NCBI GenBank assembly: GCA_035610365.1
Contig: CM069432.1
Coordinates: 173,846,035 to 173,910,034 of the forward strand
Source of the DNA: Aquatica leii
Taxonomy: Eukaryota; Arthropoda; Insecta; Coleoptera; Lampyridae
Length of the DNA: 64,000 nt
Reading direction: 5' to 3'
In this document: positions 48,207-60,499 of the stretch, in pieces
How the letters are laid out: each line of letters starts with the position of its first letter
Position numbering within the stretch: the stretch's first letter is position 1
Made by a program: the position numbers and the translations under genes
The notes under the pieces: model-generated
Database searches by the model: none
Seen by the model: the letters and a program-made list of their open reading frames with translations, nothing else
Told to the model about the DNA's origin: nothing

Positions 48207-48222
48207 TATATATATATATATA
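48207..48222. repeat. (TA)n tract between two motif-rich elements
   Basis: A TATATA tract of about 16 bases separates GATAGACGGAT on the left from CTCCGAAAAG on the right. Confidence 0.85.
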
Positions 48223-49479
48223 CTCCGAAAAGTTCAATTCGAGATCCTTAAACTACTACACATTCCGAGATCCATCTTGTAAAATGCAGATAAAATTAAA
48301 ATTTTGAAAGATGATATAAAATGCACTTATAAATTTACGAAATTATGTTAAAATCTCCAAAATTTCAAAAATTAAACAAAATAATTTAAAATATAGATTA
48401 CATCATTACGAGGTCCGTAAACAAAGTCGTATTCCGAGATCCATACTGATATACAAAAATATATATAGACGCAGGCGTCGAAATCGAGATCCTTACAATG
48501 TTGTCTGTTATTTGGATCTCGCATCGTATGTGTACTACCTATATACATAAGTAAGTAGGTTTAGCACGTTTTGTTTAATTATTATTTAGTTGAATAAGCG
48601 ATAAGGTTCTTTTTTATTTTCGCTATCAGTAAGTTAAGTAAAATTAGTGGAATGTTTCGCCGCTTCTGCTACTACGACATTTTTTTTACGCCGTTATAAT
48701 TTTCTTTATCTAATTGAATTAAAATTAATCAACACAAATCAAAGTAAAAAAAAAATTAGTTTACAAATGTACTGTCATAACTTTTATCTATACAACTGTC
48801 TTTTTATGTAACATGTATTTGAAACTGCCTGTTGTTATTCACATTTTATTCTTTTTGATAATAATTCTTTTTCTTTAAAAGAATGATTAAAAAATAGTTA
48901 TATTTTTATTTTCCGATTTTTGCAGTTAATATTACGGTGTTAAAAAAATATTTTAAAATATATGCTTATATGTGTTTAAAATAATTAGTAAAATATATTC
49001 TGTACTATCCAAATGATTTTTGCTGTAAGGTTATAGTTGAACACACTTTTTTTTAGTAAAAAGCAAAGATAAGTAGGTACACAAGATATGTATTTATTAA
49101 AAAAAATTCAACAGATGTTTTATTTTACATAAAAAGTAAATTAACTGTAAATACTCTATAATACTGGTCGTCTGTATTCATTACAAATTTACGTTGTACA
49201 ACGTCAATCGAGAAAAAGCAATTTTTTCAATGTAGTAAAGTTTTTTTCGAAAACAATAGTTTGAATACATAAAAACTATAATCTACAAACAAGAAAAATA
49301 ATAACGTTATTCACGTTAAAACGATAATTTACCATTATCATTACAAGTGAATAACTTAAATGGGATATTCGGAATATAATACTAAAACAAAATTTTCTTG
49401 ATAAAATTGTTAATTTTATGTCCCATACAAACTCTCTAAAATAGCAATTAATTAATTAGTACATCCAAATTTTCAAAGG

Positions 49480-51560
49480 GATTGCGACAAAAACGCAGAA
49501 AAACATTATTCAAAACCGAAAAAGATTTAACAGAAGCTAATCATAAAAACATACAACCAAAGCAAAAAGGTACAAAAGTCGCTCGAACATTAGGAGAGCA
49601 AGACATCAAGAAACAACTTCATTAGTTACAAACCAAAAACACACTAAACGAAGCAGAAGCTGAAACTATGGAGGATTTAAAAAAATGATGAAACAAATAA
49701 TGACTGAAATGTCAAAAATACTAATGAGCTAAAGAATGATATAAGAGAAAAACAAAATAAAAAAAGGAACCAGAATGGAATGAAGAAAGAAGACAACTGA
49801 AAATATAAGTAAAACGATTAGAAGAAAAAAACAAGAAAGGCGGAGAAAAAAAACATTATTAAAAGAGTTTCTGGAGAATTAAAAATAAACACGCTAGTAA
49901 TAAGAGCATACAGTACTAGTAATAGTCAAAATGCAAATGTCATTGCCACCGAGATTGATCCATGGGAAAAAAGCAAGAAAATTATGAAGAAAAATGAAAT
50001 ACGAAAATATACATACATCGAACATCATTTGACAACAAATAAGCAAAAATACAAAAGAAACTGTGAAGTATCGCAAGGAAACAAAAAATGAATGGTAAAA
50101 GAGTGAAAAAGTGGTTTATAAAAAAAATTCATGCATGTTGTATACGTATGGGATATGGAATTGAAAGAAATGATAAAACAACAGGTACAAAAAAAATTTT
50201 TTACTGCGCTAGTGTAAAGAAAGATGACAAAAATGCAAAGGAAACGGATATGAAACTGGAAAATTAATAACAAACAATTCAAATAAAAGAAATAACCGAG
50301 ACAAGAAGGAATTTAACAAGACAAAAAAATTAATTGTATTGGAAAATCGAAACCTGGAATATAAGAAGTCTAATAACAAAAACACTAGGCCTTAGTGAGA
50401 CTAAAAGGAAAGTATATAAACAACTAGGAGGCAATTTTAAAAAGAATTTTAAAAATAGAAATAAAGACAGTGAAAGATACAGACCAAACGAAAACGATCC
50501 GTATTACATAAAAACAATTTTTGAAGAAACTAGAGGAAGGACTGAAAAACATAAGAGGTAGAATAGTTAACCTTAGGGATATGAACAGTAGAGTAGGAAG
50601 CTACACAGGTGCAACAGACGTCGTAGAACAGTACGGCGAGCAACGCATAAATGACAATGGCGAAGGACTAATTAATCTCTGCATGCAAAATAACCTCATA
50701 ATAACAAACACATTTTACAAACATTAAGACATTCACAAATACACGACAGAAGGTCCCAGTAGATAGGAGAAGTCAATTATTGATTATATACTCATTTACC
50801 ACTTACATAGATATGAAATAACAGAGTCAAGAAGAGGATATGAAATAGGAAGTGATCATCTTGTAATAAGGCAGATACGCATCATAGGCTCAATACAGAA
50901 CATAATTACAAGTAGTCCAGCAACATACACTGAAACCATAAAAACATATAGGCTTTCAGAACAAGAAGCATCTAACAGATATAGAAAACGGATTGAAATA
51001 AAGATGAAAAAGTAGAAGAAAATGTGGTAAAGGACAATACTAGATACTACAAAAGAAGTATGTGGGACAACAAAACTATATCAAGGAAAAAAGCAAATTA
51101 GCTGGTGGAATAAAGAAAATAAAAAAGAAATACAACTAAAAAAGAAAATGTGGAGAACCTACTTAAAGAATAAAACATTCAAATATTACGAAGAATATGA
51201 AAACTAACGCATCAAAGTAAAATAGATAGTTAACAATAGAAAACGGGAAAAATAGGAAGAAGAATAACAAGAGCAATTAAAAAATTTAAGAGAAAAATCT
51301 AAAGGGCATTACGGAATAACATCTAAAATGATAAAAAATATGGGTGATAGGAGTATTAGCATGTTAAAAGTACTATTCAATAGAATCTGGAATGGTAAAA
51401 AAATTCCAGAAGATTGGAAAATGGGAAAATAGTAGCAGTGTATAAAAAAACGGAATGCGGGAGAATGCAAAAATAATTGAGGTTACTAAGCACAGTAAAA
51501 AAAATATAAAAGAATAAAAGAGGTAAGGTTAAGAAAACTAGGAGTGCACATGATGACATA
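49480..51560 (+). pseudogene. LINE fragment: endonuclease and start of reverse transcriptase
   Basis: A lysine-rich, decayed ORF1-like part (about 49480-50290) precedes an endonuclease region. At 50521-50727 the frame reads DMNSRVGSYTGATDV and NNLIITNTFYKH, then GSDHLV near 50850, the usual signature of AP-type LINE endonucleases (often annotated as craniofacial development protein 2-like in insects). At 51290-51420 a reverse transcriptase start appears (SKMIKNMGD, then FNRIWNGKKIPEDWKMGK). Many stops and shifts break it. It is related to the reverse-strand fragment at 52991-54540 but is a separate piece. Confidence 0.75.
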
Positions 51561-52860
51561 TTTATAATAATAAATGAAAATTTGACATTTAAAAATTCAT
51601 AGCTCCGAAACCACTACTATTCCAAACATGAAATTTTTAATGCTATTTAAGAATAACATCAAATCCAATCCCTAAAATATTTAAAAGATTTCCAGTTGTT
51701 AGAAAAAAGTTATGGATATCTAACAACGGGGATTTTTGAAAAATTGATCGGCTTTGCGGGTCTGTATTTTAAAAAAATAACAGAAATCTAGGCAAAGTAG
51801 AGTTGAAATCAACTAAGTATACGTTAACAAAAAAATTGAGTTTTTGATCGTCTCTTTATTCCAAAAACGAAAGTATTTTGAAAATTGGAAAAATTGCTTA
51901 AACGGTAGATTAGTTAGAAACTTATATCTAATCCGGATTTAAGTTTAGATTAATACCTAAATTTTTTTAAGATATAGGGTTAACAAAAAAATGTCGGCCT
52001 AACCAAATGTCTACGTTATATAGAAGCTGAGATACGAATTTTTGAAAATTGCCAACAAATCAAAATTTTTGAAACTTCAAAAAATTCTTCAGCGGCCGTA
52101 TTTGATTGTATCAAGCTCAAATTTTTAGAGTTTTTTTTTCTAATCTACTTTTTAAAAAATTGGCGTTGAAATCAGTGACCCACGCGCACACGCTTTTGTC
52201 GAAAAACAATGGATCTGCCCATATTATATTTTACGCAACTAAACGAACCTTTTGGAAAAAGCAGTATTTTTGTAAACCCTAAGCAATGAGGTTTAAGCCG
52301 CTTACGTGAATTTTAAACGATTTTTCTTGAGGTATTTGTAAGTGTACTTACAATAAATTAATAAATATTGAAGAAAAAATAAAAGATTTTTCAATTTTAC
52401 TACTTTTTTTGTTTGAAAATTTAGTGTATACAACATAGGTTATGAAAAAATCAATAAAGAGAATAGTCATCTGTCAAGTGTAATGCACTGTTAATTTAGC
52501 GATAATAATTTTGTTCATCTTAGCATAAAACAATAATGAAATGCTGACGTGACCCGGTAAAAAGTATACGTTAAATACAATTTAAATCTTAGATTAAAAT
52601 TGTTCGTTACAAGGTTTACTTATATACAAAACGAAAAAAACGGTATAACACCGACTAAACGAAATCCGTACAGCGTTGATGGGTTTGGACCTCGCATAGA
52701 TCGAAGTTTATTTATCTACTTATATATAAAAGCAACATAAGCGCCACCTACAAAGTTAATTCAAGAACGAAACGTATACACATGTATTCTTTTTGCTGAA
52801 ATTCGAGTTCCGCCTAAAACTTCGTTATATAAGTCTTTACACTACGTAGACCTGAAAAAC
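51561..52860. other. Gene-free AT-rich stretch
   Basis: No supported coding frame. Several TTTTTGAAAATT-type runs recur at 51730-52090, suggesting an old repeat, but no ends or copies could be fixed. Confidence 0.5.
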
Positions 52861-52951
52861 ACGTCAAAACGTTCCGAGATCCGGGGTATGGATCTCATGA
52901 TCTCGGATTCCTTAAGTATATAATGAAAAGGATCTCAGATTCCACCGCCAG

Positions 52952-52953
<2 letters not shown>

Positions 52954-52990
<37 letters not shown>
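52954..52990. repeat. (TA)n microsatellite
   Basis: A pure TA tract of about 37 bases. It could be the 3' tail of the reverse-strand LINE or the insertion site of the element on its left. Confidence 0.95.
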
Positions 52991-52992
<2 letters not shown>

Positions 52993-54540
52993 GGGTTTAC
53001 ACACCGATGCAGTAGCGCCGCTCCTTTGGAGCTTTCTAGATCATTCATACGAGTGTGATCAGTACCCTTCTACTACTCTATTTTCTCACAAATTCTTTCC
53101 ACTTTTTTTTATCCGTTACTTTAGACTTCCACTTATTAATTCCAGCTTTTCTAATGTCTTCTGTTACTTCTTTTATCTATATTGATCTTGGTCTCCCCTT
53201 TCTTCTCTTTCTGCCTGACCTCATTCTAACATTTTGTCTTTGCCAGCTCTCCATACGTGACCCAACCATCTGGCTCTTTGTTGTTTTAGTTTTTTTACTA
53301 TATCTTCTTCCGTTTCTTGTTTTATTTCGTAGTTTATCTTGTTTCTGTATTCATTTTCTGCTACGTTTACAGGACCTAATATTCCTCTCCAAATTTTCCT
53401 TTCCAAGATTCTAAGATCTTCTTCCGGTTCCTTTGTCATTGTTATTATTTCCGTCCCATACAGTATTGTTCGTCTAATTATTGTTTTATATGTGTTGATT
53501 TTTGTATTCTTTCTAAGTATTTTGCTCCTTAGTATTTTTTATTCGCTTAGTATGCTTTGTTACCTATCATTATTCTTTCCTATATTTCCATATCTGTATT
53601 TCCATCAGTTGCAATCATAACTCGTAAGTATTTAAATTTATTTACAACTTTGATCTTGAGTCCCTCCATTATAATGTTTTGGTTTTCTTTTTGTGTTTGC
53701 TTACCTATTTTCATTATTTTTCTTTTTTCCATATTAATTCTCAACCTCATCCTTCCTGCATTACTTCTTTTAACATTTCTTTCATAATTGCACTATTGTT
53801 TGCCACCAATATACTACGTCATCCGCGAATGCTATAATTTGCCTTCCATTTGTTAAAGTTAAATAGTACAGCAGATAATGAATTTCTTTGTCCTACCCCT
53901 TTATTTGCTTCGAATTCTTCTGTTTCGCCCTTTTGAGTTTTCACACTTATTTTTGTTCTTTCCATTGTCATTTTTACCAGTCTTCTTATTTTAGTACTAA
54001 TTCCTATATCTTTTAATGCTTTTATTAAATCGTTTCTTCGGATTGAGTCAAATGTTTGTTTGAAATCCTAAAATAGGAGTTCTACTTCTATTTGATATTC
54101 ATGTGCTTTTTCTACTATCTGTCTTATTATATGTATCGCGTCTGTCGTCGATCTTCTTTTAATAAAACCACATTGATGTTGTCCTATTAATTTCCTTGCG
54201 GTGTTCATTAATCTCGTTTGTATTAGTGTTGATATGGTTTTGTATGTGGTATTAAGTAATGTCAGTTCTCGGTAGTTTTACATTGTTTTTAGTCCCTCTT
54301 TTTGTGTATTGTAATCATTTTTCCAGATTCCCATTCTACCTGGATACGTTCTTCTTTCCATATTTTTTCCATAATTTTATATATTTTTTTATGTAATTCT
54401 CCTCCACCGTACTTTATGAACTCTGCGTTTATTCCATCCTTCCCTGGGGTTTTACCGTTTTGGATTTTATTAATCATTTCTATTATTTTTTCTTTCGGTG
54501 GTGTTTCACTTATTCTATCTTGTTTTAGTATTTTCTAATA
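52991..54540 (-). pseudogene. LINE fragment, 5'-truncated: reverse transcriptase to 3' end
   Basis: Reading the reverse strand, the RT finger region opens at 54289-54477 with NGKTPGKDGINAEFIKYGG and KMITIHKK. Palm parts follow: QCGFIKRRSTTDAIH near 54180 and DFKQTFDSI near 54070, then a degraded GVGQRNSLSAVLFN. The end of the protein (53221-53439) reads RKIWRGILGPV and QRARWLGHVWRAG. Several stops and a run of mutations in the active-site region make it inactive. The 3' end meets the (TA)n tract, a plausible LINE tail. Confidence 0.8.
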
Positions 54541-54690
54541 TGCTGGACTTGCCACCTGTCCTTCTGCACTCCGAAACTGCAATAACCATTTTAACGCGGC
54601 TTGGTCCGTAAGTAGTAAAAATTTAAATTTTTATAAATATTTGTAAAAGTGTTTATGGACTTGATGGTCAAGTCCCGAAGCAATGGTTAC

Positions 54691-54882
54691 TTATCCATGT
54701 GTAGGTACTTTTTCGCCCGTTGCCGTTCGTACTATTACTGATGATGTCTTGTCATTTTCCAATAACATGTCAGGACAAATGATAGTCTTTGACACTCTTG
54801 GGTTAATCAATAACTGAACACTTTGTCCATTAATCTTGCCATGGAGATAAATGTTGTGCAATTGCTCCATAAGCAATGCCAT
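54691..54882 (-). pseudogene. Gypsy aspartic protease fragment, active site lost
   Basis: The reverse frame holds INGQSVQLLINPRVSKTII, where LLIDTGAS is expected in retroelement proteases, so the catalytic Asp-Thr-Gly has become Asn-Pro-Arg. RTATGEKVPTHG, a typical following strand, is kept. The frame upstream is Glu/Lys-rich and coiled-coil-like, presumably the end of Gag. Confidence 0.7.
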
Positions 54883-55327
54883 TTGAATGGTAATCTCCGG
54901 TACATTTTCAACACTAGTCTGTATTTGTTTTTTGATGGTTTTTGTTTGACTTTCAATGCTAGTCCGTAATTTTTCTATTTTCTGAGTTTTCTAATAATTT
55001 TTTTTTTCAAATTTCTGAAAATTTGCGCAAAATTTTTCTCCATTTCTCTAGTGTTTTCTAAAAATTTTTAGACAATTTTTCTGACATATTTTTATTAATT
55101 GATTTTTTACCATTTTTTATTTATTCGAGAAATTTAAACAATTTTTCATTTATGTTTACCCTTGCAAACGCGTTAACGGCATAAATTATAACACGAATAA
55201 AACATTTAATAAGTTATACAATCACTTTTAAAATTTATTTTTGTATAAGACTAAATTTTAATAATCGATTCTTTATTCAACTATTATTACAAACACACGC
55301 AAGCACGTACTAATCACTTTGCGCCAA

Positions 55328-55775
55328 TGTAACAGATTTTAAAAATTTCTCTATTTAAAACTAAGGTATTTATACGTAATTTCGAACTAATTTTTATAAA
55401 CGTAACTAATGATTAATTAAAATAACTAATAAAATCTAAAGACGTTTAAGAACGACACTTTACAAGTAATTTATATATGACTATCACTCGATAAATAATG
55501 TCCGTAGATAACTTTGAACTTTTGTTTATTTAAACTGGTATTTGTGTATGTTACCAAAACGTTCACTTACACGACGTATTTATTTTCACTGACACGCGCG
55601 TTAAATGCTATGTATTTAGATCGATTTTTCACATTTCCGACTTTTGACTAGACTTCAACTGGCTTCGAATACCTTTAAAGTTATCTGTTTTGAAAACATT
55701 CCATTTTTTGTGACAGTTTTCCTAAAGTTTTAAAATATTTTGGGAACGCTTTAATACGATTACGGGAAAACATCA
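55328..55775 (-). repeat. 5' LTR of reverse-strand Gypsy remnant, with primer site
   Basis: On the reverse strand it starts TGATGTTTTCCCG and ends CTGTTACA, about 448 bp. TTGGCGCAAAGTG follows at 55315-55327 as the primer binding site. The GTGTCAGTGAAAATAAATA stretch parallels the other two Gypsy LTRs. Confidence 0.65.
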
Positions 55776-55838
55776 AAACCGACTCGTTTGATAATAGGTA
55801 ATCTCGATCACGATCACAAACCAAAGCAAAAAATGCAC

Positions 55839-56066
55839 TTAGAAATGTAAAGATGTTCTTTGTCTTAATTGTGCCAAAGAATTTGTCGGCCCTTCTAAAA
55901 AAATGGATTCAATGCCTTCTAGATCAGGAATGGTAGCACAATAATTGCACTGCATATATGACTGGAAATTTTGAATGTGACTTATGTTTGTAATTGCATA
56001 CTTTATTCCACAATGTGCACAAGAGCGCGATTTTTCATTATTTTCACAAAGTGGTTTTTTATACAT
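55839..56066 (-). pseudogene. BED-finger-like fragment
   Basis: The reverse frame contains SRSCAHCGIKYAITNISHI and, further on, CNYC, in an arrangement that resembles the BED zinc finger of hAT transposases, although the His pair is poorly kept. The frame ends without any transposase core. It abuts the 3' end of the LINE at 56066. Confidence is low because the match is short. Confidence 0.3.
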
Positions 56067-56367
56067 TTCAAATTCAAATTCAAATTTTATTGTTTTATAA
56101 TACAGTATACGTATATAAACAAGGAGTCTAGTTTAACTTTAACTATATTATTTAATTTAATTTAATTTAATAGGTAATTCTAATAATAACAACAGATAAT
56201 GATTATTCTAACAAAAACAAAAAAAAATACATATGTATATAATTATTCTTCTGTTATAAATGCTCTTAAACTTAAACATTCTTTTAAGAAATTACAGTAT
56301 TTTATAATGCTGTCTCTGTTATAATTTTGTAATAAAATGTCTATGTCGCAATTTTGTTCCGTCTGAT

Positions 56368-58070
56368 TTAAATATTATCCCGTATCTGACGGTACACTGG
56401 GCATATCATTAAAACATGAGAGAGAGATTCTAGATTATCTGTGTTGCACAGAGAACATTTCGAGTTTAAGTGAAGTGTATGTGTTATACCCCGTGCGAAT
56501 ATCTTTATTGTTTTTTTGTTTCCTAACCTCATTTGAGCAAAGTTTCGTTTGTACTCTAATGGTAATATATCAGCTACATACGATGCGTTTACGTTGTTAA
56601 AAGGATTTTCATAAAATAAATGTTTATATAGTGGAGTGTATGTGCTTAGTAAGATGTTATTCCAATCATCATACTGTAGTTTCTTTTTGAATTTTTGAAG
56701 AATTGTGTTTACTGTTTGTTCGTTTATCGTGTTCCAGTTAAAATCAAAATTGAAAAAATTGCATGTGAAGAAATGTACTTGAGTGACCCAATTAAATCGT
56801 ATATGTTGGTGATTTTTTGGTTTTTCGATTTCATGTAATTGTACTAGTCTTTTAAAAGCAATTGCAGATAATCTCAAAATGCTTTGTTTTGATATTCTTA
56901 GCAAAAAGTTTAATGTAGATTTTAATATGAAATATGCTAATTTTACTAATTTTAGTTCTGCTCTTATAATGTAACCTGGAGTTGATCTTTGTAGATAAAG
57001 TAAATTTTTAAAAAAAGTCGTTTGAATTTTTTCAACATCTTCAACGTAATTTAGACCCCAAATACTACAACAGTAGGTTAGGTTTGGTATCACAATAGCT
57101 TGGTATACATTTATAATTTCATGCCATTTTGATATTTTTGCTTGTTTTATCGTGTTAAGTAACATTCCTTGTGCAATACGAGCGTTCTGTATCCTTTCTT
57201 CACTTGCTTTTTTAAATTTGCCATTAAAGTTTAATGTTATGCCTAAATATTTAAACGAGTTTACAATCTCAACTGGGTCATTTTTGTAACAGAAAGAATT
57301 CTTATTAATTTTATTGTCTTGCCTAAAAATGATAACTTTTGTTTTTTTGACATTTACTTGTAGTTGTAAAGAATCGCAATACTGCTCTAAAAGTTTCAAA
57401 CTTTTTTGTAACTGAACTGGACTATCGGCCAAAATAACTAAATCGTCGGCATAAAGAAGCATTATGACGTTGGTATGACTATTTAGTGGAATATGTCACT
57501 GATAAACAATGAAAAAAGAAGAGGACTTAGCGAGTCTCCTTGCAGAACACCTTTGGTAACTTTTATTTTATCAGAAAACTCTCTACCATTATCGATGATT
57601 AAATGGGCTTTACTATATAATGATTTTAGAATGTGAATGATTTTACCACTTACACCGATAGTATAAAGCTTTGTCCATAAAAGTTTGTAGTTAATACTAT
57701 CGAAAGCTTTTTTAAAATCAACAAAAAGAGCATAAATTTTTCGTCGTTTGAGCCGAATTGAGTTGTTTATTAAACTATTCAACACAAACACGTTTTCTTC
57801 GCAGCCCCTGTGTTTTCTGAAGCCTGTCTGACACTCAGGAAGAAGTTTATAACTTTCTGAAAACTTATATAATCTACTATACAAAATTTGCGTAAATAAC
57901 ATTGTTATGTGATTTATAATTGCTATTCCTCTATAATTTTCTATATTATTAATGTCTCCGCTTTTAGGTAGATGAAACATTTTTATGTTGCACCAACCTT
58001 CTGGTAGGTTTTCAGATTTAAAAACTTTATTAAATAAATTAGCTACAAATTCATAACCGCTAATTGGCAT
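56368..58070 (-). pseudogene. LINE reverse transcriptase and C-terminal Cys/His tail
   Basis: The first frame (57483-58070) carries HLPKSGDINNIENYRGIA, ALFVDFKKAFDS (motif A) and GVLQGDSLSPLLFSLFI. A shift or small deletion near 57470 leads to the second frame (56368-57462) with the catalytic LLYADDLVILAD. It ends with CSLCNTDNLESLSHVLMIC, a Cys-Cys-His-Cys tail. Both catalytic Asp clusters are intact. Few lesions suggest a moderately young copy. Confidence 0.88.
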
Positions 58071-58623
58071 GTTTTTAAAAAAATTGTTAGAAATGTTGTC
58101 AACTCCTGGAGATTTGTTATTTTTTGATTTTCTAATAGCTTCATATGTTTCTTGGATTGTAATATCTTGGTCTAAATACGGATGTCTTGCGTCCAGAAAA
58201 ATCGTATCGCATATTGGCTGTGGCTTATAGAACTATTTGTAGTAGTTTTGCCATAGATTTATAGCTATATTATTTCCTAAGTTATTTTTCTTTTTAAATC
58301 TTCTAATGTTGCGCCAAAAACTTGATGAGTTTACACTATTGACAATTTCTGTTTTTAAATAATTTTCGTAATTGTGCTTTTTTACCGTTATTAGGTTTTT
58401 GTAATGCTTCTTTTTATTTATATAAACACATAAATTTCTGCCGTTTTCTTCTTTTTTATAACGTTTAAGTACAAGTTTTAAGTCTTTTTTTGCTTGATAA
58501 CATTCTTTGTCATACCACTGTTTTTTATGAATAAATGAACTGCTGTTAACGTTAATAATTTTTGTCAGATTGAGAAAATTGCTAGTGTTTGTGATAGCTG
58601 TTGTAATAAATTTGCTTGTAGAT

Positions 58624-60382
58624 TCACTGTCGTTTAATTCGATTGATAAGTTGTTTAAGGAAATACATACTTAAGATATTACTATACGACTTAGATTTTT
58701 TTTGATCCCAAATTAACTTAACCGCATTCTTATGTTGATTATTAGTAAACGGCATAAAATGTTTCGGATTTAAATGTAATTCACAAGCAAGATGGTCTGA
58801 TACTAAAAATTGGTCGTTAATGCAGAATTTAATAATTGTGTCAAAAACTTCAGTATTAACCCAAATGAAATCAACTGTGCTTTTTCCAAAACTATTAAAT
58901 AATGTGTATTCACCAGATGAATCTTCTTGTGTCCTGCCATTAAGAGTCCATAAACTATACTTTTCTATCATTTCTACCACTGTCAGCGGCTGACGAGAGG
59001 CACCCGGAAGGAATGCGTTTATCCCTACTAAAACTTGATATATTACGCTTGATAAAAACATCGCTCAGTAGTTGTAATTACAAATACTTACAGCGCCCTC
59101 GCACAATTCCCGCTGGTCAAGTTCTAAACTTTCATATCGCTCAGAGCCACGTGATTTTTTTCTGCTCGTAAATATAAAAATAAAACTATTGAAAGTAAAT
59201 TAATTTATTACTAAAAGTATAACTATTAACAAGATCAAGTAAATAAGAAACGCTTAAACATTTTTGTACATACATTTTTTTAAGTTTTATTAACAATAAA
59301 GCAAAATAAATTTCAAAAATGATTATTGAACAAGTAACCTTCATCGAAATAAAAACATTGTAATTCATACATGCTTAAACTTATTATCTTATCGTGAATA
59401 GAAAAGTATCAATGTCGTAATCTTTTTGTGTCAATTATAATACAATCACATTGTCATTTTAAAAAAAGTTAATAGTAATTTTTGTATCACTTAATTTATA
59501 TCTCACTATTAGTATTTAAATCGTCATCACTTTCTTCGGTATCATCACTATCCTGTTGTAAGTTTTTAATTATTTCATCAACAAAGTAACGATTCAAGAT
59601 AACAACGGTAACAAGTATAATCAAAGGTATAATAACACACAAAAAATAACACTTCTACAAAAACGCAAATACTATAAGCTCTGAACACCACGGATGCTAA
59701 GATGCAACTATACCGAATTGATAATGATGTTTTTAGGACCAGCAGTAATATGCGCTTAAGTGACGAAAACGCATAAAATTGCGATCCCCTTACCTCAGCC
59801 CCCAAGTGCCTTCTCGTGAGACGCTGACAGTAGAAACCTTCCCCTACGCGTAATTTTTGTATCTTTTGAAGTTCTGTTTTTAAATAAACAACTTGAGTTG
59901 TCTAATTGAAGATCGTCACATGAGTTTAAGTTACCTATTCTACCGTTAAAATCTCCCCCAATAATTACTGAGTCTTTTTTGTAACTATAAACTACACTTT
60001 GTACAATTTCTTCTAATGAATCAATGCAACTTTTGTCATTACAACTGGGTTTTAATTAACAGCATCCTATTACATAATGTAAAATACCAATTTTAATTCT
60101 TACAAATAACGAAAAACTATTGGTAAATAGACAAGTAATTTCAGCTTCGCTACATAATTTCTTTTTAATTATAATAAGGATACCACCACTAGCTCTACCT
60201 AGTTTTTTTTCCTTAGTGGCTAAACAACAATAAACATTATAATTACTGAGAATAAATGTCAAATCAAGTTTTACAATCCACGTTTCACTTAAACATATTA
60301 TATCAAAACTAAAAAGTTGGTTTAATTCACATACATTTAAATTATTATAAAAGTTATAGAAACCTTGACAATTCCAGTACAT
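58624..60382 (-). pseudogene. LINE endonuclease, split by an insertion
   Basis: The first part (60056-60382) starts MYWNCQGFYNFYNN and contains ICLSETW, the catalytic Glu region of AP-type endonucleases, then GGILIIIKK. A shifted piece near 59960 holds GGDFNGRIG. After the insertion (58979-59831) the second part (58624-58975) carries WTLNGRTQEDSSGEYT, STVDFIWVN and SDHLACELHL with its catalytic Asp/His. The family nicks target DNA to prime reverse transcription. Confidence 0.78.
58979..59831. mobile_element. TIR-bounded insertion in the LINE endonuclease, 853 bp
   Basis: The left end ACTGTCAGCGGCTGACGAGA and the reversed right end ACTGTCAGCGTCTCACGAGA match at about 18 of 20 positions and continue with AGGCAC. 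The LINE reading frame resumes beyond it. No transposase is seen, so it is non-autonomous. The superfamily is unclear: flanks show TTCTAC and GTAGAA, which are inverted rather than direct. Confidence 0.7.
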
Positions 60383-60499
60383 GATAGAAATAAAATCTGT
60401 TTTATTTATTGATAATTTGCTTGATTGCGTTAATGCGTGCTTATATGGGATATTATAGTTGTTTAGTTTTTTGGATGATTAATTGTTGAAGCAGTTTCC

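Larger units (their letters stand above)
38891..48207. mobile_element. Candidate large element inserted in (TA)n, with GGCGTCC subterminal motifs
   Basis: The left end ATCCGTCTATC at 38891 is repeated in reverse at 48197-48207, and a further TGGCG lines up at the same distance in both ends. Both ends abut (TA)n. TGGCGTCC or TGGCGACC motifs occur about six times in the first 300 bases and about eight times in the last 330, in both orientations. Such arrays often bind a transposase. No transposase of its own is recognised; the piggyBac inside is nested. Without it, the length would be about 6.7 kb. The two ends could also belong to two smaller relatives. Confidence 0.5.
48223..52953. mobile_element. 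Candidate (TA)n-bordered element with CGAGATCC motifs
   Basis: At the left, CGAGATCC or CCGAGATCC occurs at about 48239, 48263, 48432 and 48480, with variants at 48409 and 48515. At the right, CCGAGATCC, GGATCTCATGATCTCGG and GGATCTCAG lie at 52875-52945. The nearest motif sits at the same distance from each end (GAGATCCTT, positions 19-27), though the outermost bases match poorly. A LINE fragment lies inside. The right (TA)n may instead be the tail of the neighbouring LINE. Confidence 0.4.
54545..55775 (-). mobile_element. Gypsy remnant: LTR, leader, protease and RNase H scraps
   Basis: On the reverse strand it runs from the LTR (55775 to 55328) and primer site, through a coiled-coil-like leader, to a protease fragment and a short RNase H piece (about 54545-54620, DQAALKWLLQFRSAEG). 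That piece matches 13 of 16 residues at the same place in the macro-domain Gypsy at 2040, so the two are related. Almost all of RT is deleted between protease and RNase H. Confidence 0.75.

Noticed and set aside
53055-53787. Long hydrophobic plus-strand frames that look like membrane proteins
   Set aside because: They are antisense shadows of a lysine-rich LINE gene on the reverse strand.
49480-54540. One LINE with a 5' inversion (twin priming) made of the plus fragment 49480-51560 and the reverse fragment 52991-54540
   Set aside because: In twin priming the inverted 5' part lies upstream of the retained 3' part; here the plus fragment lies beyond the 3' end, so they are separate fragments.
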